A DNA stretch of 64,000 nt from Sphingomonas sp. Root241 (GTDB taxonomy: Bacteria; Pseudomonadota; Alphaproteobacteria; Sphingomonadales; Sphingomonadaceae): assembly GCF_001428865.1 (NCBI RefSeq), contig NZ_LMIV01000004.1, positions 154,028 to 218,027 on the forward strand. The letters run 5' to 3'. Positions within the stretch are counted from its first letter, which is position 1, and each line of letters starts with the position of its first letter. The notes under the pieces are model-generated. The model did no database searches and was not told the DNA's origin. It was given only the letters and a program-made list of their open reading frames with translations. This document shows positions 8,844 to 16,481 of the stretch, one piece after another. A program made the translations under genes and the position numbers.

Positions 8844-8857
8844 GCTGGGAGCTTATT
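8839..8857. terminator. Bidirectional hairpin spanning two converging stop codons
   Basis: AATAAGCT-GGG-AGCTTATT is a perfect 8-bp stem with a 3-base loop. It contains the TAA of the TetR gene (8841-8843) and the TAA of the converging membrane protein gene (8855-8853). It is short and has only a small T run on each side, so it is a plausible but modest shared terminator. Confidence 0.5.
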
Positions 8858-9311
8858 CCGACGCTTTGCCGTCGATTGCCACCGCCGGCAAGCGATGCCG
8901 GAAGCTGCGGGAAGAGGCGCGATGCGGGCCCGACGAACGGGCGAGCCGGCGTGCGAAGAACACATACAGCAAGCCGAAGGCGGCGCCGGTGACCGCGAAA
9001 AGGATCATCTGCCTCGGACTCGCACTAACGTGACGCGCGCTGGCGAGGGGCGCTGCGAGGATACCGACCACCGCTCCACCGATCACGCAGAGCCATGTGC
9101 CCGCCGCGGTGCCGTGGCGAGTCGTCGGCCAGAGCAGCGAGAACAGGATCGCTGCGCCGGGTAGTGCCAGGATGAAAGCGGTGAACCAACTGGCGATTGC
9201 CAGCCAGACGAGCCAGGCTCCGCCGGGGAGCGAGTCTCCGGACATGATCACGATGGCGACGGTCGTCAGGACCGCGAAGACGGTCGAACCGAGCAGCGCG
9301 CTGGCCAGCAC
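8853..9311 (-). CDS. Small multipass membrane protein of unknown function
   Basis: This protein of about 152 residues begins at GTG 9311; there is no in-frame ATG between the upstream stop and this codon. At least four hydrophobic segments are visible: ALLGSTVFAVLTTVAIVIM, a stretch around WLVWLAIASWFTAFILALPGAAILF, a glycine-rich TWLCVIGGAVVGILAA, and MILFAVTGAAFGLLYVFFA. A basic, serine-rich tail follows. There is no catalytic motif and I do not recognise a family. No good Shine-Dalgarno is visible and the start could be further in. It converges with the TetR gene and probably has its own transcript. Confidence 0.65.
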   Translation of the reverse strand: MLASALLGSTVFAVLTTVAIVIMSGDSLPGGAWLVWLAIASWFTAFILALPGAAILFSLLWPTTRHGTAAGTWLCVIGGAVVGILAAPLASARHVSASPRQMILFAVTGAAFGLLYVFFARRLARSSGPHRASSRSFRHRLPAVAIDGKASE

Positions 9312-9472
9312 GGCGAGCGCATGGTGGCTGAAGCGAAGCGACTAAGGAGCGATGAGCATTCCCTGGGAATAAATGCCGGTGTTTAACAAGATGTTGCCTG
9401 GCTTACCTGACGGAGCGCGGCGCGGTCGCAAATCCCCACCGAAAATCCGTCGCCACCCTCTCGACAAAAAAG

Positions 9473-9533
9473 ATACCGGCCAGTATAGAAAGCCCTTGAC
9501 GCAACGCAGCACGATTTCTATACCAGTCGGTAT
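9473..9533 (+). promoter_or_regulatory. RND operon promoter with two TetR-type operator candidates
   Basis: A near-consensus promoter is visible: TTGACG (9496-9501), a 17-base spacer and TATACC (9519-9524). The palindrome ATACCAGTCGGTAT (9520-9533) overlaps the -10. A related one, ATACCGGCCAGTAT (9473-9486), lies upstream of the -35. Such paired sites fit a TetR/AcrR repressor of the efflux operon, but no TetR gene is adjacent, so the regulator is probably encoded elsewhere or is the one at 8232. Confidence 0.65.
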
Positions 9534-9582
9534 GGAAGTGATCCGTCACCTTCGCAACCGGGACCAGACGAAGGAGCTGCCT

Positions 9583-9624
9583 ATGCGTAAGCTTTGCAAA
9601 CATCGAGGTCAGGCCACGGCCTGA
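9583..9624 (+). CDS. Possible 13-residue leader peptide
   Basis: ATG 9583 is preceded by AAGGAG (9571-9576) at 6 bases. The frame reads MRKLCKHRGQATA and stops at 9622-9624. The peptide is basic at its start. A hairpin begins 3 bases after the stop, the usual arrangement for leader-peptide control of resistance or efflux operons. No family is known to me. Expression is inferred only from the ribosome binding site and position, and chance occurrence is possible. Confidence 0.4.
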   Translation: MRKLCKHRGQATA

Positions 9625-9627
9625 GCC

Positions 9628-9648
9628 ATCGGCGCCCCGCGCGCCGAT
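9628..9648 (+). promoter_or_regulatory. Hairpin after the leader peptide (possible attenuator)
   Basis: ATCGGCGC-CCCGC-GCGCCGAT is a perfect 8-bp stem with a 5-base loop, directly downstream of the leader frame. It is followed by ACATTT rather than a T run, so it may regulate translation or Rho access rather than act as an intrinsic terminator. Confidence 0.4.
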
Positions 9649-9800
9649 CCACATTTCAGGCCCAGTCTGCCTGCCGCGCGAATGAGGTTCGTGGGGAGGA
9701 AGCTTGCGCCTTCGCGACAACAATCGCCGGTGATCCCGTGGGCCATGCGCCGCGGGCAAGGGAGCGGTGCGTCCGCCGCCGGCCAGAAGGGAGAAGAATC

Positions 9801-10199
9801 ATGGCTTATCTGAACTTCGCCACATTGCAGGGCAGCCCCATTGCGACCCCTGACGATGTAACTGCAGCGCCGCGCACGCGGACCGGCCTTTCCGCGCTCG
9901 AATGGCAGGTGGTGGCGATCGCGCAACACGATCGGCTCTCGTCGCTCGAAAAGCCGGGCAAGCTCGCCACTGCGCTCACCATGATTTTCGGCGGCCAGCG
10001 GCCCAATCCGGAGCTGGCGGACTCGCGTCTGGAGGCGCTTCGTCGCCTCGCCGTCCACGCTTGGCACAAGGGCTATACCGTGCCGCGCGCCGCGATCCGC
10101 GCCTTTCACGAGGCGGGTTTCACCACCGAACAATATGAAACGCTGCTCGCCAGCATCAGCCGGGGCCGGGCAGCCCTCAATCAGGGAAATCGTGCATGA
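9801..10199 (+). CDS. Hypothetical 132-residue protein, first gene of the RND operon
   Basis: The start is ATG 9801, with GAAGGGAGAAG upstream. The protein is soluble, with no signal peptide or membrane segment. An N-terminal low-complexity stretch (about 1-30) is followed by a mostly helical body containing LSALEWQVVAIAQHDRLSSL and LEALRRLAVHAWHKGYTVPRAAIRAFHEAGFT. I do not recognise the family; the helical part could be a small DNA- or protein-binding domain. Its stop overlaps the ATG of the adaptor gene (ATGA, 10196-10199), so it is translationally coupled to the pump and likely belongs to the same process, perhaps as a regulator or accessory factor. That role is inference from context. 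Confidence 0.8.
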   Translation: MAYLNFATLQGSPIATPDDVTAAPRTRTGLSALEWQVVAIAQHDRLSSLEKPGKLATALTMIFGGQRPNPELADSRLEALRRLAVHAWHKGYTVPRAAIRAFHEAGFTTEQYETLLASISRGRAALNQGNRA

Positions 10200-11467
10200 A
10201 CATGATCACGCGTATCGATCCGGTCGAGCCGAACGAGGCCGAATCGGGTCAGCTCGACCGCAAGCCCCGCCCGCTCTGGCAGAAGGGCGCGTTCGTCGCG
10301 CTGCCGGTGCTGCTCGTGGCCGGCGGTGTCGGCTTCTTCAATCGTGAGTCGCCGGCGATCGCCGCGCCGCCGCCGCCCACCGTCACCGTTGCCCAGCCCC
10401 TGGTGCGTCAGGTCAGCGAATGGGACGATTATGTGGGCCGCTTCGAGGCAAGCCGCAGCGTCGAAGTGCGTCCGCGCGTCTCGGGGCAGGTCGTCGGCAT
10501 CCACTTCACCGACGGTGCGATCGTCCAAAAGGGCCAGTTGCTCTTCACGCTCGACTCGCGCCCGTTCGCCGCGGCGCTCGCCGAGGCGCGGGCGGGCCTC
10601 GCCACTGCGCAGAGCGATCTGGCGCTCGCCCAGTCCGATCTCGGCCGCGCTGAACGGCTGGTCGCAGCAGAAGCGGTGTCGAAGAGCGATGTCGAGCGGC
10701 TCCAGGCGCGTGTCCGTGCGGCGCGTGCCTCGGTCGCTGCGGCTGAGGCCCGGGTCCGTGCCCGTGCCCTGGACGTCGAGTTCACGCAGGTCCGCGCTCC
10801 GATTGCCGGCCGCATTTCGGACCGCAAGGTCGATGCCGGCAATCTTGTCGCGGCGGGGGAGGGGGCGGGCGGTTCGCTGCTCACCACGATCAACGCGCTC
10901 GATCCGATCTACTTCACCTTCGACGGTTCGGAGGCGCTGTTCCTCAAGACCAAGCGCGCGCAGGCCGAGGGTAATACCCAGTCGCCGGTCGAGATCCGCC
11001 TGCAGGACGAAACCGACTATCGCTGGAAGGGCGGGCTCGATTTCACCGACAACGGGCTCGATCCGCGATCGGGAACGATCCGCGGCCGCGCGGTGCTGCG
11101 CAATCCGGACATGTTCCTCACTCCGGGCATGTTCGGCAACATGCGGCTTTCGGCGGGCGGCACCGCGCAGGCGCTGCTGATCCCCGATTCGGCCGTCTCG
11201 ACCGATCAGGCGCGCAAGATCGTGATGACCGTAGGCAAGGACGGAACGCTCCAGCCCAAGCCGATTACGGTCGGACCCGTCGTCGACGGACTGCGCATCG
11301 TCCGCTCGGGACTGACTCCGCAGGACCGCGTCGTCCTCGCCGGGGCGCAGATGTCGCCTCCGGGAAGCAAGGTCCAGATCAAGCCGGGCAAGATCGAACC
11401 CCAGACTGTTGCGGCACCGCCAGTCGTATCGGCTCCGGTCACGGGCGAGGCCACTTTCGCCCGCTGA
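10196..11467 (+). CDS. RND efflux periplasmic adaptor (MexA/AdeI-like)
   Basis: This 423-residue membrane fusion protein has a short cytoplasmic N terminus and one membrane segment (ALPVLLVAGGVGFF, about residues 34-48), with no lipobox, so it is membrane-anchored rather than lipidated. A lipoyl half (VRPRVSGQVVGIHFTDGAIVQKGQLL), an alpha-hairpin, the second lipoyl half (IAGRISDRKVDAGNLV) and beta-barrel and membrane-proximal domains follow. It joins the RND pump to the NodT channel encoded next. Export of drugs or toxic compounds is the family role; the substrate here is unknown. Confidence 0.95.
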   Translation: MNMITRIDPVEPNEAESGQLDRKPRPLWQKGAFVALPVLLVAGGVGFFNRESPAIAAPPPPTVTVAQPLVRQVSEWDDYVGRFEASRSVEVRPRVSGQVVGIHFTDGAIVQKGQLLFTLDSRPFAAALAEARAGLATAQSDLALAQSDLGRAERLVAAEAVSKSDVERLQARVRAARASVAAAEARVRARALDVEFTQVRAPIAGRISDRKVDAGNLVAAGEGAGGSLLTTINALDPIYFTFDGSEALFLKTKRAQAEGNTQSPVEIRLQDETDYRWKGGLDFTDNGLDPRSGTIRGRAVLRNPDMFLTPGMFGNMRLSAGGTAQALLIPDSAVSTDQARKIVMTVGKDGTLQPKPITVGPVVDGLRIVRSGLTPQDRVVLAGAQMSPPGSKVQIKPGKIEPQTVAAPPVVSAPVTGEATFAR

Positions 11468-11471
11468 CCGA

Positions 11472-11507
11472 CCTGCCGCCGGGCGGTCCCCAAGGCCCGG
11501 CGGCAGG
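11472..11507 (+). promoter_or_regulatory. Strong intercistronic hairpin in the RND operon
   Basis: A perfect 13-bp stem (CCTGCCGCCGGGC, 11472-11484, with its complement at 11495-11507) and a 10-base loop begin right after the adaptor stop. There is no T run, so RNA stabilisation or processing is more likely than termination. It could set different adaptor and pump levels. Confidence 0.55.
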
Positions 11508-11518
11508 ACCCAATCACT

Positions 11519-11604
11519 CCGTTCGGCCTGAGCTTGTCGAAGGCCGCATCGCCTCCGCGCGATCGGCTCATGGCTACGCCCTTCGACAAGCTCAGGGCGA
11601 ACGG
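11519..11604. repeat. Intergenic palindrome, GAGCTTGTCGAAGG type
   Basis: The arm CCGTTCGGCCTGAGCTTGTC (from 11519) pairs imperfectly with the segment ending at 11604 (CCTTCGACAAGCTCAGGGCG). It is a third repeat family in this window and a common one in sphingomonad genomes. It lies between the adaptor and pump genes. Confidence 0.8.
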
Positions 11605-11636
11605 ATCTGGAAATCCCTCTAACGAGGAGTAGGCCC

Positions 11637-14600
11637 ATGCGCCTCTCGCGTTTCTTCATCACGCGCCCGATCTTCGCGGCGGTCATCGCGATCGTGATCA
11701 CGATCATCGGTGCGATCGCCTATCTGGCGCTGCCGATTTCGCAATATCCCGACATCGTCCCGCCGACGGTGACGGTCTCCGCCAGCTATCCCGGCGCCTC
11801 GGCCGAAACGGTAGCCGAAACCGTCGCCGCGCCGATCGAGCAGGAGATCAACGGCGTCGACGACATGCTCTACCAGTCGTCCCAGTCGACGGGCGACGGC
11901 AGCGTCACGATCACCGTGACGTTCAAGTCGGGCACCAATCTCGACGCCGCGCAGGTGCTGGTGCAGAACCGCGTCGCAGTCGCCATTCCCCGCCTGCCCG
12001 AGGAAGTGCAGCGGCTCGGCGTGGTGACGCGCAAGACCACGCCGGACTTCCTGATGGTGGTCAATCTGATCTCGCCCGACAACTCGATCGATCGCAGCTA
12101 CATCTCCAACTACGCGTTGACGCAGGTGAAGGACCGCCTCGCCCGCATCAATGGCGTGGGCGATGTCCGCATGTTCGGTGCACGCGACTATGCGATGCGC
12201 GTCTGGATCGATCCGGGCCGTGCCGCGGCACTCGACCTGACCGCGGGCGACATCGTCCAGGCGCTGCGCGGGCAGAACATCCAGGTCGCAGCGGGTTCAC
12301 TCGGCCAGCCGGGCTCGACGCCCAGCGGCAACGCCTTCCAGCTCAACGTGGAGACGCAAGGCCGCCTCAAGGACCCTGCCGAGTTCGGGCAGGTCGTGAT
12401 CCGCACCGATAGTGACGGGCGCCAGGTCCGCGTCAGCGACGTGGCCCGTGTCGAACTGGGCGCGGCGGACTATAACGCCAATACCTATCTCTCGAACCAG
12501 CCGACCGTGATCCTCGCCGCCTATCAGCGGCCGGGCTCGAACGCACTCGCCGCCGCGAAGGCGATCGAGCACGAGATGAAGGAGATATCGAAGAACTTCC
12601 CCAAGGGCCTCGAATATCGCGTCATCTATAATCCGACCGAGTTCATCGCCCAGTCGATCGACGCGGTCTATCACACGCTGGGCGAGGCGATCCTGCTCGT
12701 CGTGCTCGTCGTCATCGTTTTCTTGCAGAAATGGCGTGCGGCGATCATTCCGGTGGTCGCGATCCCGGTCTCGCTGATCGGCACGATGGCAGTGCTGCTG
12801 CCGCTCGGCTATTCACTCAACAACCTCTCGTTGTTCGGCCTCGTGCTGGCGATCGGCATCGTCGTCGACGACGCGATCGTCGTGGTCGAGAATGTCGAGC
12901 GCAACCTCGCGCGGGGCATGTCCTCGCTCGAGGCGGCGAAGACCTCGATGGACGAGGTGTCCGGCGCGCTCGTCGCGATCGTGCTGGTGCTGCTCGCGGT
13001 GTTCCTGCCGACCCTGTTCCTCAACGGCCTGTCGGGCGCCTTCTACAAGCAGTTCGCAGTGACGATCTCGGTCGCGACTGCGATTTCGCTGCTCGTCTCG
13101 CTCACGCTGTCGCCCGCACTCGCCGCCGTGTTGCTGAAAGGGCACGAAAGCGAGCCGAAGGGTCCGATCGCGCGCGTAATGCGGCGCGGGGCGGACGCGT
13201 TCAACCGCGGCTTCGAGCGGATGAGCGAGGGCTATGCGAGGCTCACCCGCGCGCTGGTGACGCGGCCCAAGCGGATGATGGTTACCTATGCCGGTTTGAT
13301 CGCGGCGACGATCGGCTTGTTCTGGGTGACGCCCGTCGGCTTCATCCCGGCACAGGACCAGGGCTATTTCCTGACCGTCATCCAGCTTCCGCCAGGCTCG
13401 TCGCTCGAGCGCACTGACCAGGTGATGCGCAAGGTCGTCGCACGCATCTTGCCGATCAAGGGCGTGAAGGGTTCGGTGATGCTCGCGGGCTTCGATGGCC
13501 CGTCGCAGACGCTCGCTCCCAACAGCGCCGCCGCTTATGTGCCTCTGCTTTCGTTCGAGGAGCGCAAGAAGCTCGGCGTCAGCTATGCCGAGATCATGAA
13601 CGAGGCGCGCAAGCGTACCGCCGACATCAACGAGGCGATGCTGCTCGTGGTGCCGCCGCCGCTCATCCAGGGCATCGGCTCGGCCGGTGGTTATCGGATG
13701 ATGATCCAGGATCGTGCCGAGCACGGCTATGAGGAACTCGGCAAGACCGCGTACGGGCTGATCGGCAAGGCCAACCAGACCGAGGGCCTCCAGCAGATCT
13801 ACACCTTCTTCAACACCGCCACACCGCGCGTCTTCGCCGATATCGATCGGCGCAAGGCCAATATGCTCGGCGTGCCGCCGGAGCGGGTGTTCGAGGCGCT
13901 CAACGTCTATCTCGGCTCGGCGTTCGTGAACGACTTCAACATGCTCGGGCGCACCTATCGCGTGACTGCCCAGGCGGACGCGCCGTTCCGTGCGACCGAG
14001 GCCGACATCGCCAACCTCAAGACCCGCTCGAACTCGGGGGCGATGGTGCCGATCGGATCGGTATCGACCTTCGAGAACAAGACCGGACCGTATCGCGTGA
14101 CGCGCTACAACCTGTTCCCGGCAGTCGAGGTCGATGGCGATACCGCCCCGGGGTACAGCTCGGGCCGCTCGCTGACGACGATGGAGAAGCTCGCGAGCGA
14201 ATTGCCACCCGGCTACGGCGCCGAATGGACCGGCATCGCCTTTCAGCAGAAGATGGCGGGGAGCACTGCGGGCCTGGTATTCGGGCTGGCCGTATTGTTC
14301 GTCTTCCTCGTGCTGGCGGCGCAATATGAGAGCCTGACCTTGCCGCTCGCGATCGTCCTGATCGTGCCGATGTGTCTGCTCGCGGCAATGGCCGGAGTGA
14401 ATCTGCGCGGTATGGACAACAACGTCCTCACGCAGATCGGGCTGGTCGTGCTGATCGCGCTCGCTGCCAAGAACGCGATCCTCGTGGTCGAGTTCGCGCA
14501 GCAGGCCGAGGCGCGGGACGGGTTGTCGCCTGTGGAGGCCGCTGTGCGTGCCGCGCGCGATCGCCTGCGGCCGATCCTGATGACTTCGTTCGCCTTCATC

Positions 14601-14819
14601 CTCGGCGCCGTGCCGTTGCTGATCGCGAGCGGGGCAGGGGCCGAGCTCCGTCAGGCGCTGGGCACCGCGGTGTTCTTCGGGATGATGGGCGTGACCGGTT
14701 TCGGCCTGCTCTTCACTCCAACCTTCTACGTCGTCTGCCGCGGGCTTGGACAGCGTCTCGCGCGCAGGCGGCGTGGATCGGGGGAGGCACCCGAACCCGT
14801 GCTGCAACCTGCTGAGTAA
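11637..14819 (+). CDS. RND multidrug efflux pump (MexB/AcrB-like, HAE1 family)
   Basis: This 1060-residue inner-membrane proton antiporter of normal family length has twelve membrane segments with two large periplasmic loops. It opens with the typical MRLSRFFITRPIFAAVIAIV. The proton-relay aspartates of segment 4 are visible as VVDDAIVVVEN (D411 and D412, matching AcrB D407/D408). The second half carries LAAKNAILVVEFA and the GAELRQALGTAVFFGMM segment near the end. GAGGAG lies upstream of ATG 11637. With the adaptor before it and the NodT channel after it, this is a complete tripartite exporter. Drugs, solvents or plant phenolics are all possible substrates. Confidence 0.97.
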   Translation: MRLSRFFITRPIFAAVIAIVITIIGAIAYLALPISQYPDIVPPTVTVSASYPGASAETVAETVAAPIEQEINGVDDMLYQSSQSTGDGSVTITVTFKSGTNLDAAQVLVQNRVAVAIPRLPEEVQRLGVVTRKTTPDFLMVVNLISPDNSIDRSYISNYALTQVKDRLARINGVGDVRMFGARDYAMRVWIDPGRAAALDLTAGDIVQALRGQNIQVAAGSLGQPGSTPSGNAFQLNVETQGRLKDPAEFGQVVIRTDSDGRQVRVSDVARVELGAADYNANTYLSNQPTVILAAYQRPGSNALAAAKAIEHEMKEISKNFPKGLEYRVIYNPTEFIAQSIDAVYHTLGEAILLVVLVVIVFLQKWRAAIIPVVAIPVSLIGTMAVLLPLGYSLNNLSLFGLVLAIGIVVDDAIVVVENVERNLARGMSSLEAAKTSMDEVSGALVAIVLVLLAVFLPTLFLNGLSGAFYKQFAVTISVATAISLLVSLTLSPALAAVLLKGHESEPKGPIARVMRRGADAFNRGFERMSEGYARLTRALVTRPKRMMVTYAGLIAATIGLFWVTPVGFIPAQDQGYFLTVIQLPPGSSLERTDQVMRKVVARILPIKGVKGSVMLAGFDGPSQTLAPNSAAAYVPLLSFEERKKLGVSYAEIMNEARKRTADINEAMLLVVPPPLIQGIGSAGGYRMMIQDRAEHGYEELGKTAYGLIGKANQTEGLQQIYTFFNTATPRVFADIDRRKANMLGVPPERVFEALNVYLGSAFVNDFNMLGRTYRVTAQADAPFRATEADIANLKTRSNSGAMVPIGSVSTFENKTGPYRVTRYNLFPAVEVDGDTAPGYSSGRSLTTMEKLASELPPGYGAEWTGIAFQQKMAGSTAGLVFGLAVLFVFLVLAAQYESLTLPLAIVLIVPMCLLAAMAGVNLRGMDNNVLTQIGLVVLIALAAKNAILVVEFAQQAEARDGLSPVEAAVRAARDRLRPILMTSFAFILGAVPLLIASGAGAELRQALGTAVFFGMMGVTGFGLLFTPTFYVVCRGLGQRLARRRRGSGEAPEPVLQPAE

Positions 14820-14826
14820 CCACTAG

Positions 14827-14908
14827 CCGTCATCCCGGCGAAAGCCGGGGTCTCAGGCGGCTCCAGTCCCGCCATCGCCTGAGATTCCCGCTTTCGCCGG
14901 GATGACGG
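14827..14908. repeat. CGTCATCCC-type intergenic palindrome
   Basis: The arms start CCGTCATCCCGGCGAAAGCC and end with the complementary GGATGACGG. Inner parts (TCTCAGGCG and CGCCTGAGA) also pair, making a long hairpin. It lies between the pump and outer-membrane factor genes, so the transcript must pass through it. Confidence 0.85.
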
Positions 14909-14923
14909 GCAGGAGGAAATGAT

Positions 14924-16333
14924 ATGACTATCTACCGCACTATCCTCGCGACTGCCTCAGCGCTCGCTCTCGCGGCCTGCGCAGCCGGCCCCGACTATGT
15001 CGCCCCGGTCCACCCGCAGACTGCCGCCGGCAACTTCATCGCGACCAGCCCGGCGGTGACGCCCGAACCGGTCAAGGGCGATTGGTGGCGGCTCTACAAC
15101 GATCCGGTGCTCGACCAGCTCGTCACCGACGCGCTGGCCGCCAACACCGACGTCCGGGTGGCGGTTGCCCGCATCGCCCGTGCTCGCGCGGCGCTGCGCG
15201 GCGCCCGCGCTGATCGGCTGCCGCAAGCAGGCGTGAGCGCCGGCGCAAATTACGGCCGCCTCCCCGAAGGGCAGCGTCCGCCGGGTGCCGCGCGCGAGGA
15301 CTGGCAGATCGATGCCGGGCTCGACGTTTCGTACGAAGTCGATCTGTTCGGCCGCGTATCGCGCAATGTCGAGGCATCGCGCGGCGATGTCGCTGCCGCC
15401 GAGGCTGATGCGGACGCGGTCCGCGTGATCGTCGCGGCCGAGACCGCGCGTGCTTACGCCGACGCCGCCTCCGCGGCGGAGCGGCTCGCGGTCGCCGAGC
15501 GCATCGTCAAGCTGCTCGACCAGTCGATCGACCTGACCGAGCGCCGCCGCAATGTCGGCCTCGCGACGCGACTCGACACCGCCCGCATTGGCGCATTGCG
15601 GAACCAGCGTCAGGCCGAAGTCCCCGCGCTCGCCGCCGAGCGCGACGCCGCGTTGTTCCGCCTCGCCACGCTCACCGGCCGCGCTCCCGCCGACCTCCCG
15701 CAGACGGCACGCGTGCGCACCGAGACGCTCCGCCTCGACCAGCCGATCCCTGTCGGCGACGGCGCCGCCTTGCTCGCCCGCCGTCCCGATATCCGCGCCG
15801 CCGAGCGCCGCCTTGCTGCCAACACCGCACGGATCGGCGTCGCCACTGCCGATCTCTATCCGAAGATCAGCCTTGGCGGTTCTATCGGTTCGACCGGCAA
15901 CGACGTGGGAGAGATCTTCACCGGTGGCCCGCTGCGCTGGCTGCTCGGCGGATTGATCAACTGGGCAGTCAATCCGGAGCCGGCCCGCGCCCGCGTCGCC
16001 GCGGCGGAGGCCGATACCCAGGCATCGCTCGCGACCTTCGACGGCGTTGTCCTTGGCGCGCTGCAGGAGACCGAGACCGCGCTCTCCGCTTATGCTCATG
16101 CGCTCGAGCGCCGTGCCGCGCTGCAGGCGGCGCACAACGAGGCGCAGGCGGCGGTCAACATCGCTCGCGCCCGCCAGCGCGAAGGCGACATCGACTCGCT
16201 GGCCCTGCTCGATGCCGAACGCACCTTCGCCGATGCCGAGGCGGCGCTCGCCGCGGCCGACGCGCAGATCGCCGACACCCAGGTCGATCTGTTCAAGGCG
16301 CTCGGCGGCGGCTGGCAGACGCCGCCGGCTTAG
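14924..16333 (+). CDS. NodT-family outer-membrane efflux factor (RND system)
   Basis: This 469-residue lipoprotein has signal peptide ALALAAC with a lipobox cysteine near residue 19, followed by AAGPDYVAP, the NodT opening. Two OEP repeats follow, with RRPDIRAAERRLAANTARIGVATADLYPKISLGG in the second and FKALGGGW at the end. It would be the trimeric outer-membrane channel for the RND pump. GGAGGA sits just before ATG 14924. It is homologous to the product of 806-2200 but clearly diverged, so the two exporters have their own channels. Confidence 0.95.
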   Translation: MTIYRTILATASALALAACAAGPDYVAPVHPQTAAGNFIATSPAVTPEPVKGDWWRLYNDPVLDQLVTDALAANTDVRVAVARIARARAALRGARADRLPQAGVSAGANYGRLPEGQRPPGAAREDWQIDAGLDVSYEVDLFGRVSRNVEASRGDVAAAEADADAVRVIVAAETARAYADAASAAERLAVAERIVKLLDQSIDLTERRRNVGLATRLDTARIGALRNQRQAEVPALAAERDAALFRLATLTGRAPADLPQTARVRTETLRLDQPIPVGDGAALLARRPDIRAAERRLAANTARIGVATADLYPKISLGGSIGSTGNDVGEIFTGGPLRWLLGGLINWAVNPEPARARVAAAEADTQASLATFDGVVLGALQETETALSAYAHALERRAALQAAHNEAQAAVNIARARQREGDIDSLALLDAERTFADAEAALAAADAQIADTQVDLFKALGGGWQTPPA

Positions 16334-16341
16334 ATCCTAAC

Positions 16342-16449
16342 CCGTCACCCCCGCGAAAGCGGGGGCCCATCTCCTGAGCGATCGGCAAAAAGCACCGGCG
16401 CGTTTGTGGATGGTGCCGGAGATGGGTCCCCGCTTTCGCGGGGATGACG
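16342..16449. repeat. CGTCACCCC-type intergenic palindrome
   Basis: The left arm CCGTCACCCCCGCGAAAGCG plus CCCATCTCC pairs with the right arm ending GGGGATGACG, across a loop of about 40 bases. It sits between two converging genes, where the hairpin could end both transcripts. Confidence 0.85.
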
Positions 16450-16481
16450 CGTTTATAACCGCGTCGCTTCTCCAGGCTGAA

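Larger units (their letters stand above)
9534..9800 (+). other. Long 5' leader of the RND efflux operon
   Basis: Between the presumed transcription start (about 9530) and the first operon gene (9801) lie about 270 transcribed bases. They hold a short reading frame with a good ribosome binding site (9583-9624) and, 3 bases after its stop, a perfect 8-bp hairpin (9628-9648). Nothing else recognisable was seen in the rest of the leader. Confidence 0.5.

Noticed and set aside
12813..14807. 664-codon open frame on the minus strand
   Set aside because: Exact antisense shadow of the RND pump gene; rich in R, H and Q with no domain, as expected in GC-rich DNA.
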